A DNA stretch of 64,000 bases, taken from positions 4,059,016 to 4,123,015 of the forward strand of contig NZ_KB889967.1 in the NCBI RefSeq assembly GCF_000372885.1, read 5' to 3'. Positions 1 through 10,700 of this stretch are shown here, piece by piece. The first letter of the stretch is position 1; the number at the start of each line of letters is the position of its first letter. The translations under genes and the position numbers were made by a program. The stretch is from Methyloversatilis thermotolerans (lineage in GTDB: Bacteria > Pseudomonadota > Gammaproteobacteria > Burkholderiales > Rhodocyclaceae). The notes under the pieces were generated by a model that was not told where the DNA came from, searched no databases, and saw only the letters and a list, made by a program, of their open reading frames with translations.

Positions 1-473
1 CGCAGGGCTTCTTCCTGCGGCTGGCACAGAGTGCGTTGCCGGGGCTGACCGATCTGCTGGACGCGGGCCTCTATTCCAAGCTCAAGGGTGCCTTGTCGAT
101 CGGCGGCAAGGCGTCCTACTTCCCGTGTGACGTACCACCCCTGGATGGCGAGATCGCGGGTGCTGCGACGCTCACCTTCAGCGCCATCGACGCCGAGTTG
201 AAGTTCCCCGGCGTGGGCGACATCAAGAGCGTCACCTTCGTGGTCGGAGAAGCGGGCATCACCGGCGGCTGGAAATGGACGCTGATCGATCTGAGCGAGG
301 CGGCCATCAAGCTCAAGCGCACAGGGTCGGCCTATCTGTTCTTCAAGTCGGAACTGAAGTGGACCTACCGCGCCGAGGAAGGCGCGTTGCTGGAACCATC
401 GCGCAAGCTCACCATCGTCCAGGCGTCCCTGCCGCTGGGCGGCGATGGTCTCGACACCCTGCCATTCGAATGA
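1..473 (+). CDS. Hypothetical protein, 5'-truncated by window edge
   Basis: The reading frame is open from position 3 through the stop at 471-473, so the gene starts before the window; a TTG at position 36 is only an internal leucine codon as far as can be judged. About 156 residues of the C-terminal part are visible. They alternate short hydrophobic and polar stretches (for example GAATLTFSAIDAELKF), which suggests a beta-rich fold, and contain one cysteine. No family is recognised. The stop codon overlaps the ATGA start of the next gene, so the two are very probably translationally coupled. Confidence 0.6.
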   Translation, partial: QGFFLRLAQSALPGLTDLLDAGLYSKLKGALSIGGKASYFPCDVPPLDGEIAGAATLTFSAIDAELKFPGVGDIKSVTFVVGEAGITGGWKWTLIDLSEAAIKLKRTGSAYLFFKSELKWTYRAEEGALLEPSRKLTIVQASLPLGGDGLDTLPFE

Positions 474-1048
474 TGACGGGCGCGCTCCCCATGGCATCCA
501 CCGTTCTCGCCCAGGCGCAGGCACTGCTGGATCAACTGGCCCGAGGCCTGCGCTGGCCGCTGCTCGGCCTGGGTCTGATGCTGCTTCTGGCGGCCGGCTG
601 GACCGGCTGGCAGGTGCTCGACCGTCAGTCCGTGTCCGAGCGCATGCGCCCGCTGCCGGGACGCATCGAGCATTTCTCCACCAGGGTGGTGCGGCGTTCC
701 GACTTCGGCCTTCCTGCCGGCCCCGGCGTCATGGTCGACGAGGTCGAGATCGATCTGTCCGTCCGTTATGTCTTCTCCGGTCGCAGCCATCTCGCCACGC
801 GCTATTCGCTCACGCACGGCAATCGCTTCGCTGCGGGCAGTGGTGAAGCGATTGCCCTGCAGAACAACACCTCCACCTGGACGCCCGGGGCGACGGTTTC
901 GCTCTGGGTCGATCCGGAGCAGCCATCCCGGGCCGTGATCGACAAACGACTGCCGGACGACTCACCCGCGCTGCTCACCCTGATCGCCCTCTCGGGATTC
1001 GCGATGCTGTGGCTGTCGATCCGCGGCTTCCGTTCCTCGCGCCCATGA
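470..1048 (+). CDS. DUF3592-like membrane-anchored protein
   Basis: A 192-residue protein with one membrane segment near residues 25-47 and a second near the C-terminus (LLTLIALSGFAMLWLSI), enclosing a polar domain of about 110 residues. The layout TM - beta domain with a late 'DPEQPSRAVID' motif - TM matches the DUF3592 family, whose function is unknown; the D-P-x-x-P motif near the second TM is the best landmark. The ATG at 470 overlaps the preceding stop by four bases (ATGA). A second in-frame ATG follows at 473 and another at 491 (MASTV), either of which could be used. Family assignment is by motif and topology only. Confidence 0.65.
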   Translation: MMTGALPMASTVLAQAQALLDQLARGLRWPLLGLGLMLLLAAGWTGWQVLDRQSVSERMRPLPGRIEHFSTRVVRRSDFGLPAGPGVMVDEVEIDLSVRYVFSGRSHLATRYSLTHGNRFAAGSGEAIALQNNTSTWTPGATVSLWVDPEQPSRAVIDKRLPDDSPALLTLIALSGFAMLWLSIRGFRSSRP

Positions 1049-1070
1049 CTCACCGCACTCTCAAGAAATC

Positions 1071-1664
1071 ATGAAGATCGCCTATTCCTTCCTGTGCTCC
1101 ATCCTTGCCCTGCATGGCGCACTCGCCGTCGCCGCCGAAGGCCCGGCACTGAATGCGGGTGAGTACAAGACGCTCATCATCGAGAACGTGCGTGTCTATG
1201 TCATACAGAAGTACACGCCGCCCTTCGAACTGACCCGCGTAGCGCGCGCCGAAGCACGCTACGAAAGCGTCGAGGACGCGCTGGCTTCCTACTTCTCCTC
1301 CATGCAGAGCGGCGACTTCGACTGGAACAACGAAACCTGGACCGCGGCGTCGGTCGCCCTGATGAAGGCGAGGGATCAGCAGGCGCGCAAGACGCCGGAC
1401 GACTGGAAGAGGGAGTGGGCCGCCTTCTATCCGCAGCGCCGCATCAAGCTGATCAGCCGGGTCTCCTATGACAAGTATGTGCTGGTCGAGTATCGCACCG
1501 AGCCCGTGAACGGGAGCGGGCCGGCGACGACGGACACCCTGGCACTGGTCCGTGCCGGGGCCGGATGGCGTATCACGCAGGAGCTTGCGGAAGATCCCAT
1601 CCTGACCAACTGGCGCGCCGGCGGACGGGTTCAGATCATGGACAGGCCCGGCCAGGGGCGTTGA
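1071..1664 (+). CDS. Secreted protein with NTF2-like / Cds6-type C-terminal domain
   Basis: 197 residues starting with a clear Sec signal peptide (MKIAYSFLCSILALHGALAVAAEG, predicted cleavage after residue 22-23). The mature part contains 'VEDALASYFSSMQSGDF' followed by W-rich beta strands and 'TDTLALVRAGAGWRI', the pattern of small SnoaL/NTF2-like domains such as the one at the C-terminus of Cds6-type L,D-transpeptidase-like proteins. No catalytic residues are identifiable, so it is probably a periplasmic binding or structural protein. It lies 22 bases after the DUF3592-like gene in the same direction and may share its transcript. Confidence 0.6.
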   Translation: MKIAYSFLCSILALHGALAVAAEGPALNAGEYKTLIIENVRVYVIQKYTPPFELTRVARAEARYESVEDALASYFSSMQSGDFDWNNETWTAASVALMKARDQQARKTPDDWKREWAAFYPQRRIKLISRVSYDKYVLVEYRTEPVNGSGPATTDTLALVRAGAGWRITQELAEDPILTNWRAGGRVQIMDRPGQGR

Positions 1665-1746
1665 GCCGCGAACGGCATCCAGGATTGATGAAGGCCGATA
1701 TCCGCGGACGGTGCGGTCGAGAGAACGGAATGAACGGGAAGACGGG

Positions 1747-4700
1747 ATGGGATCGACAATGATCGACAGGCGAGCCAAGCTCAAGGGTGGGTGGAGCGAA
1801 CGCGAGGGCGCAGTTCCAACGCCTGCCGTGAGCAGCCACGGCCGGCCCTGCGACGACGGGGCGGAGCGCCCCCGCTCCCTGTTCGTGCGTCTGCGCGCCC
1901 CGGTACTCTCGGCCTGCCGGCTGTTCTGCCTCGCGCTGGCGTCGATGCTGTGCGGTGTCCAGGCACTTGCCCAGTCTTCGCCCCCCGCGGCGGATGCCTC
2001 CTGCACCGTGTCCGCGCTCAACCGCAATGCGCCGCTGCAGTCCGACTACTCGTTCACGCTGTACAACCTGCCCGGCGCCGCGGCGGCCATCGGGCCGAAC
2101 GCGCCGCAGATTCCGGCGCCTCCGTTCCGCGTGCGGGTGACCTGTTCCGATGGCACGGTGGGCGAAACCGACCTTGCCTATCCCGAATTCGGCTCGACCG
2201 TGGTCTATACCGGCGCCATCGTCTGGCGTCCGGCCACGCCGGTGCCGGTGGCACTCGGCATCACGGCCGCCCAGCCCCGGCTCAATGGCGGTGAATCCAC
2301 CCAGCTGTCCGCGCTGGGCGTGCTGCGCGATGGCCGCCAGGTCGATCTGACCGGCAAGACGCGCGGCACCCTGTTCACCTCCAGCAATCCGCTGATCGCC
2401 ACGGTCGATGACGCCGGGCGGGTCGCCGTCATGGCGCAGTTCGCCACCGGCTCGGCGGCGCGCGTCGTGATGGCCGGCCAGAACGACGGCGTGCAGGGCA
2501 GTACCGTGCTCCAGCTCGGCCCGCGCGGGCGTCTGGTCGGCCGCGTGCTGCAGGCCAATGGCGTGTCGCCGGTGGTGGGCGCGGAGGTGTCCGTCACCCG
2601 CAACCAGCCGCGCGAAACGCTGGCCACGGTGCGTACCGACAGCAATGGCGATTACCTGATGACCGATGTCAGCGCCGGCGCCTTCACCGTGTCGGTGGTG
2701 GATCCGCAGACTGGCGATCACGGTCAGGCCTATGGCACGCTGCAGAGCCAGGGTGAGGATGCGCGCATCGATGTGCGCATGAATGGCCAGGGCACGGTCA
2801 CCGTTACCGTGCTCGATGGCAGCGGCAGCGCGGTGGGCAACGCCCCGGTCACGCTGACCAGCCTGGGCGCCACGCGCGACATCCGCACCGTGCGCACCAA
2901 TGCGTCCGGCGTGGTCGTGTTCGAGCGCGTGCCCACCGGCTTGCTGAGCGCGTCCACCACCGATCCGTCTTCCGGCCTGATCGGTACCGCCAATGGACAG
3001 GTCGCCGCAGGGGGCGCGCTGCCGCTCACGCTGCGCCTGCAGCCGGTGGCCAGCATCGCCGGCAGCGTGCTCGCTTCCGACGCGACGACGCCGCAGGCCG
3101 GGGTGCAGGTGCGCCTGGTGTCCGCCACGCGCGGCATCGTCACGCAGACGGTGACCGCGGAGGGCGGCGCCTTCCGCTTCGATTCGCTGCCGCTGTCCGA
3201 TGGCCCGTATGCGCTCGATGCCATGCTGGATGGCCGGCTGCGTGGTCGTGAAACCGGCATCGTGCTGAACCAGGGCGGCCAGGTGATCACCCGCAACATC
3301 GTGTTCGGACCGACCGGCACCGTGCGCGGCAGCATCACGCGCGCGGGCGGTGCGACCGTCGCCGACGCGCAGGTGACCGTGCAGTCGCTGGTGGGCAGCC
3401 GGCTGAGCTATGTCGCGCGCAGCGATGCCAGCGGCAATTACGTGATCGATGGCGTGCCGGTCGGCGCCTTCGGCATCACCGCGGTGGGTGGCCAGGGCGA
3501 AACCGCGAACAGCGGCGGCAATGTGCCGTCCGACGGCGCGGTCGTCACGCTGAATCTGCAGCTTGCGTCGAGCGGCATCGTCGGTACCGTGTTCGGTCGC
3601 GACGGCCGTACGCCGGTCGGCGCCGGCGTCACCGTCACGCTGTCGCCGGGCAGCCGCAGCGTGACCACCGACGCGCAGGGCCAGTTCGGCCTGCCCATCA
3701 GTGCCGCCGGCAGCTACACGATAGAGGCGAGCGACGGCAGCGGAAACCGGGGCCGTACCAGTGTCGTGCTGACCACCGTGGTGGCTGGCGCGCCAGTCAC
3801 CGCCAATGTGGTGTTCCTCGGCCAGGGCAGCATCGAAGGCGTGGTGCGCGATCCCGCCGGCCTGCCGCAGGCGAATGTGCCGGTGCAGATCAGCAGTGCC
3901 GGCCTGTTTGGCGGCAGCACCACGGTGCAGACCGATGCCGAGGGCCGTTACCGCGCCAGCCCGCAGTTCGTCGGCGACTTCACGGTCTACGCCCGCAATC
4001 CGTCCACCGAACTGGCGGGCTTCGCCAGCGGACGCCTGTCCGGCGACGGCGAGACGGCGAATGCCAATGTCACGCTGGCAGCGACCGGCCGCATCAATGG
4101 CAGCGTGGTGCGCGCCGACAACGTGACGCCGGCCGCCGGTGCGACCGTGCAGCTTCAGCTCAATGGCCGCACCGCGATCACGGTGAGTGCCGATGCATCG
4201 GGTGCCTTCGACATTCCGGCGGTGCCGCTCGGTGACTTCACCCTGCTGGCGACCCAGTCGGCGGATGGCGACAAGGGCCAGGCGGTGTCGCGCATTTCCG
4301 CGCTGAACGAGGTGCGCACGGTGCGCATACGCCTGCTCGGCCTGGGCAATGTGAATGTGCTGGCGCAGGACAGCGCAGGTGCGCCGGTGGCGGGTGCCTC
4401 GGTCACATTGAACAGTGGCAGCGCCTTCGGCGGCAGCCAGACCGGTGTCACCGATGGTGAAGGGCGCGCGCGCTTCAGTCGCGTGTTCAATGGCGACTTC
4501 GAAGTCATCGCGTCACGCGGCAGCGGTGTGGAACGCATCAGCGGCAGTGCGCAGGGCACGCTCACCGATGGACGCGATGCCGATGTCGTGGTGAGCATGA
4601 GCCGCAAGGAAACCGGCTCGGTCAGCGGCGTGGTGACCCAGGGGCTGTCGGCCGCTCCACAGTCCGCGGTCGAGGTGCGCCTGACCCGCGTCAGCGGTTC

Positions 4701-7700
4701 CAGCGAGAACCGCGTGTTCACCACCGGCATCGACGGGCGCTATGCCTTCGAACAACTGGAGGTGGGCATCGACTATCGCGTGACCGCACGGGTGAATGGC
4801 CGCGTGCGCGCCCGAGCCGACGTGCGCGTGAGCGCGGACGGCGAGGCGGTGGTACGCGATCTCGCCCTGCTCGGAGTGGGCACGGTGAGCGGACGTACGC
4901 TCAATGCCCAGGGTAATGCGCCGCTCGGCAATATCCGCGTGACGCTGTCCAATCCGGATCCGACCTATGGCGGAAGCTGGGATGCCTATTCGCAGGCCGA
5001 TGGCAGCTACCGCTTCACCGACGTGCCGGCCGGCAGCTTCACGCTGCGCGCGCGCAGCGGCGACGGTCGCCTGCAGGCGCAGGACAGCGGCACGGTGCGC
5101 TTCGACCAGGACGCGGTGCAGATCGATCTCAACATGGTCGATAGCGCGGTCAACCTGCCGATCAACCGCTACGACGCGAATGGCTTCCTGTTTGACCTGC
5201 AGGGCGACGGCAGCATCGCACGCGGTGACAACTCGGTGTTCGATGGCGATGGCAGCGCCGCACGTCGTGGCGCCTTGCTCGATCTGGTGGTGGGTGGTGT
5301 CGGCGTGCCCTTCCTGAATGGCGACGGCTCGGTCGGACGGCTGACCCAGGACGGCCAACTGCTCGAGGTCGATGAGCTGCATTCAGCGTCCGGCCTCAAT
5401 GTGAGCCGGCGCGTGTACGTGCCGAAGCAGGGTTACTTCGCGCGTTACCTCGAAGTGATCGAGAACCGCACCGCCGCGCCGATCACGGTCGGCGTGCGCG
5501 TGAGCACCCATATTGCCGCGGGCAGGGTGGGCGCGCGCGTGGTCGACAGTTCGAGCAATGACGCGGTGTTTACCGTCGGCTCCGGCGCGGGCGCCGACCG
5601 CTGGGTGGTGGCGGACGACAATACCGACTCCGATCCCTTCCTGGACGGGGGAAATCCGTCGGTCGCCTGGGTATTCGATGGCGAAGGCGGCGAAACGGCG
5701 GCGGGTGCCGGTGGCACCACCGCGCTGAACACGGTGGCCCGCCTGTCGGTCGAGTGGCAGTCGGTGACGCTGCAACCCGGCGCGAGCGCCGCCTTCATGC
5801 ACTTCACGGTGCAGCAGACCGGCCGCATCCCGGCACGCGCGTCGGCACAGCGTCTGGCGGCGCTGCCGCCGGAAGCCCTCGACGGCCTCACCGCCGAAGA
5901 GCGCGCCATCATCCGCAATTTCCGTCTGCCGGCCGACGGCCTGAGCACGCAGGCGCCCTTGCCCGCGGTCGAGGGCAGCAGCGTGCGCGGTACCATCTAT
6001 GCGGGCGACAGCAGCACGCCGGTGGCGAATGCCACGCTCACCTTCAAGAGCGAATCGCCTTATTACACGCGGACCTATACGGCGACCTCGGCCAATGACG
6101 GCCGTTACACGCTGGCGTCCGGCAACTTCGGCGGCTCTTCGGTGCGCGCCATTCCACAGGACCGCTTCCGCCTGTACGCCACCCATCCGTCCACACGCGA
6201 ACAGAGCCCGACCGTCACCGCCGGCTTCGCGGCCGGCGAGCCGGTGCGTGTGGCCGACGTCGCCTTCGTCAATACCGGCCTGCTCAAGGGTACGGTGCGG
6301 CGCGCGGGCGGGGCGCTGGTCACCTCGGGCAGCGTCACCATTCCCTATCGCTATCCGTCCGGCAGCCAGGGCACGCTGAGCGCCTCCATCGGCAGCGATG
6401 GCGCCTACCTCTTCACCGGCCTGATCCCGGGCGACTATCTGCCGCAGGCTGCACTGAGCCATCCGCAGGGGCAGCCGGTCACCGGCAGCGCCAGCGGCCC
6501 CGCTTCGGTGCCCGCCGCGGAAACGACGGTGGCTGACGTGACGCTGGAGCCGACCGGCGAAGTCACCGGCATCGTGCGTGCCGCCAACGGCGATCCGGCG
6601 GTCGGGGTCACGGTGCAGCTCGATCCGGAATACATCTGCTGCTATGTCCCGTATCGCCAGACCACGACCGATACCGGCGGTCGCTACCGCTTCACCGACG
6701 TGCGCACCGGCGCACATGCGCTGCGCGCGACCAGCAGTTCGGGTCTTGCCGCGTCGGCTTCGGTCAGTGTTGCCGCCGATACGCAGAGCGTCAGCGACCT
6801 CACGCTGACCGGCATCGGCACGCTGACCGTGCAGGTGAATTTCGCGCGCGGCGTCGCCGCGCCGGGCGCATCCGTGTATGTCGTCAATCTGCGCAGTGGC
6901 ACCACCAATGGCAGCGGCAGCGTGCAGTTCTCGCTGCCCGCGGGCCAGGTGCTCACGGTCGAGGCGCGTCATCCGGACAACAGCGCGCTGACGCAGAGCG
7001 CCAGTGTCACGCTGCCGGGTGATGGCGCGGCGGAAGCGCTCACCCTCACGCTGCCGGCGGCCGGTTCGGTCAGTGGCACCGTGCTGCGGCCGGATGGCAG
7101 CACACGGGCGGCGGGTGTGCGCGTGGTGCTGCGTCGCACCGACGGCGTCGTGTGGTCGCGTTCGACCACCACCAACAGCCTGGGCGACTTCCGCTTCAAT
7201 GGCGTGCCGGTGGCGAGCTATTCGGTGTCGGCCGAGGATGCCGCAACCGCGCGCTATGCCGACGCCGACATCCTGCTCGACAGCGATGGCCAGGACAGCA
7301 CTCTGTCGCTGGTGCTCGCGGACAACCGGATCCCGCTGCCCTCGACGATGTGGGATGCCAACAACTTCAAGTACGACATCGACGACGGTGGCCAGATCGG
7401 CTATGGCTGGCGAGGTTCCTACAGCCTGTTCTCGGGTGGCAATGCCACCGTGCCCGGAGGGGCGGTGCTGTTCGTCAATGGCGAGCGCTTCGTCGGCGAC
7501 GGTTCGGCCTTCCTCGAGGCGGGCAAGCGCCAGTACGCGATCACCCAGCCGACGCCGCTGTCCGGCCTGAACGTGAGCCGCAAGGTATTCGTGCCGCGCG
7601 GTGCCTACTTCGCGCGCTATCTCGATACCTTCGACAACCCCGGCGCCGATGCGGTGACGGTGGAGGTGAGCCTGCGCAGCGGCTTCAGTGACAGTTCCAT

Positions 7701-10700
7701 GCGCGTGGTCGATACATCGAGCGGTGATGCGGTGATCGATGCGGGTGGCGATGCGTGGGTGGTGATCGACGATGGCAGCGATGCCGATCCCTTCATATCG
7801 ACCTCCGAGCCGGCGATGGCCTTCGTGCTGGGCGACCGCAGCCGCGGCACGCCTGACCGCCTCAGTCATGTCGCATCCGGTCCCAACCGCATCGAAGCAG
7901 GGTGGAGCCGCATCACGGTGCCGGCCGGCGGCCGCATCACGCTGATGCACTTCGCCGCGCCGCAGATCAGCCGTGCATCGGCCCGTGTCGCCGCCGAGCG
8001 GCTGAGCGCTCTGCCGCCGGAAGCCTTGCAATCGCTCAGCGATGCCGAGCGCGCCTCCATCGCCAACTTCACGCTGCCGGCCGATGGCGTGAGCACGGTG
8101 GCTGCGCTGCCGTCCCTGCTCGGCACGGTCAGCGGGCGCGTGCTGGAAGGTGACCGCCGTACAACGGTGGCGCAAGGTATCGTCCAGTTGCGCAGCCGCC
8201 ACCCGCTGTTCGGTCGCAGCTGGCTGCCGGTGCAGTACAACAGTTCGGACTGCGAGTTCGAGACCGCGAGCGTGAGCACGTTGCGCGCGGATGCGGCGGG
8301 CGCGTGGTCGCTGCCGGGCCGCATGCAGGACTTCGGTTCGCTGCCGCTGCCGGTCGGTGTCGAGGTCGACGCGCGACCGGTCGAGAAGAGCTGCTCCTGG
8401 GGCTATGGCACCGGTCACCCGGTGACCGGCATCACGGCGCCCGCCGTGACCGCCATGCCGGATGTACAGACCGGGAGCGCCACGCTGGATGTCGTATTCC
8501 CCAGCGGCGTGCTGACCGGGACGGTGACCGGTCCGTCCGATTACGGTGTCGGCGGCGGTTCGCTGCGGACCACCGTGCCTGCCGGTCGCGGTTCGGTGTC
8601 GGTCCCCATCGCCAACGACGGCAGCTATCTGCTGCCGGGCATGCCTGCGGGCAGCTATGCGCTGAGCGCCAGCGTGCCGCACAACCAGGGCACCGGCCTG
8701 ATCGGCAGTCGCAGCGACGTCGGGGTGACCGAAGGCGAGGTCACCGTGACCGACCTGCAGATCGAAGCCACCGGTTCGCTGACCGGCACGGTCATCACCG
8801 CGAATGGCGAAGCCAGCGTGAGCAGCGCAGTGCGCGTCGATTCCATCGACGTGTCGCGCTCGATCGCGCGCTCGACCACCACCGATTCGCTCGGTCGCTA
8901 CAACCTCAGCGCACTGCCGGTCGGTCGCTACCGACTGACCGTGACCGACAGCCGCACCGGCGGCACGACGGTGATCGAGGTGGCCATTGCGAGCAACCAG
9001 GTCACCAGCCAGAACGTGACGCTGACCGGCGTCGGCGCGGTCGCTCTGCAGGTGAACTATGCGCGGGGCGCGGTCGCCGCCAGCGCCAACGTCTATCTCA
9101 GCGCGCCGGGCAGCAATATCAACAGCCGCTATGTCGGACGCACCGATGGTCAGGGCCGGCTGTCGGTGCCGACGCCGGTGGGGGCGTATTCGATCAGCGT
9201 GCGCCATCCGTCCGACTCCTCGACAACACGCGTGATCGATGGTGTGCTGGCGGCGAACAACGAAACCCAGAACCTGGCCGCCACGCTGCCGCCGCTGGCC
9301 GCGATGCGCGTCACCGTGGTGGATGCCGATGCCGGCAATGCGCCGCTGCAGGGCGTGACCGTGCGCGTCACCATGACCGGCTGCAGCGATTGCAACTATG
9401 GCGCGACCGACGGCTCCGGTCGTCTGCTCATCGCCACGTTGCGCGACGGCGCCTACACGGTGAACGTACGCACCCCGCAAGGCCGCAGTGCCGAGCTGCG
9501 CGGTGTGCTGTCCGCCGCGGACGACGGCCAGACGCTGGAGCGCACCTTTGCGATTTCGGCGGCACAGGACCGCCTGGGCGTCATCAGCTTCGTCGGTGAG
9601 CGCCAGTTGTTCTCGGTGCCCGCCCAGGCCGGCGATGTCATTTCGGTGAACATCAATGGTGCTCCGGTCGGTGAAGCGGCCTCCACCTACATCGTCGGCG
9701 GCCAGGTGTATGCATCCGACAAGTCGCTGCTCGCCCAGGGCTATGGCTACGACCAGCGCAACAGCTATCTTCAGTACAACGAAACCAACAACCTGCTCGC
9801 GGTGCCGGCCGCCGTTGCCGGCAGCTATCCGATCGTGGTGTCCAACTGGCGTTCCAGTGCCAGCTATCTTGGCGGCTACCGCCTGCAGGTGCGCGTGAAT
9901 GGCGAGCCGGTGACGGTGGGTGCCTATGTCGGTGGCGGCGTCGTGCGCGGCACGCTGGTGCGCGCGGATGGCGTGACGCCGGCCGTCGGCCAGCCGGTCG
10001 AACTGCAGACCGGAGACGGGCTCATGCGGGTGCGCACCTTGACCGACAGCATCGGCCAGTTCAGCTTCCCGGCGGTGCCGCTGGCGGAATACGATCTCAA
10101 GGTGCTCAGCAGCGATGCCGCACGCGTGCTCATCAGCGAGCGTGCGACGCTGGATGAGGCCGGTCAGATCCGCAGCCACGCGCTGCGGCTGCAGTCGCAG
10201 GCACGCCTTGATGTGCAGGTGACGGTCGGCGCATCGCTGTCGGTACCGTCCTCGCTCTACCTCACGGTGACGGACGCGCTGGGCAGCCGTACCGAAGGGC
10301 CGGTGCTGTTTGCCGGCGGCAGTTCCACCAGCCAGACGCTGTCGCTGACGACCTATGGCGACACGGTGTCCGTGCGGGCGCAGCATCCGGGCAGCAGTCT
10401 GGTCGCGGTCACGCGTCAGGTGCAGCCGCAGGACGGCCAGACCTTGCCACTGACGCTGCTGTTGCAGGGGGCGCAGGTGTCCGGCGGCATCTTCACGGCG
10501 GCAGGCATGCCCTTCCAGGTGTCGATGTCGGTGGAGGTGTATCGCGCGTCCGACCGTGCCTACCTCACCGGATTTGCCACCGGGTTCGACGGCCGCTTCA
10601 GCGGCATCGTGCTGCCGGCCGGCGAGGCGCTGGTGTTCTCGGTGCAGGACCCGTACAACTCGGTCGGCAACCAGCGCACGGTCACGCTGTCGTCCGAAAC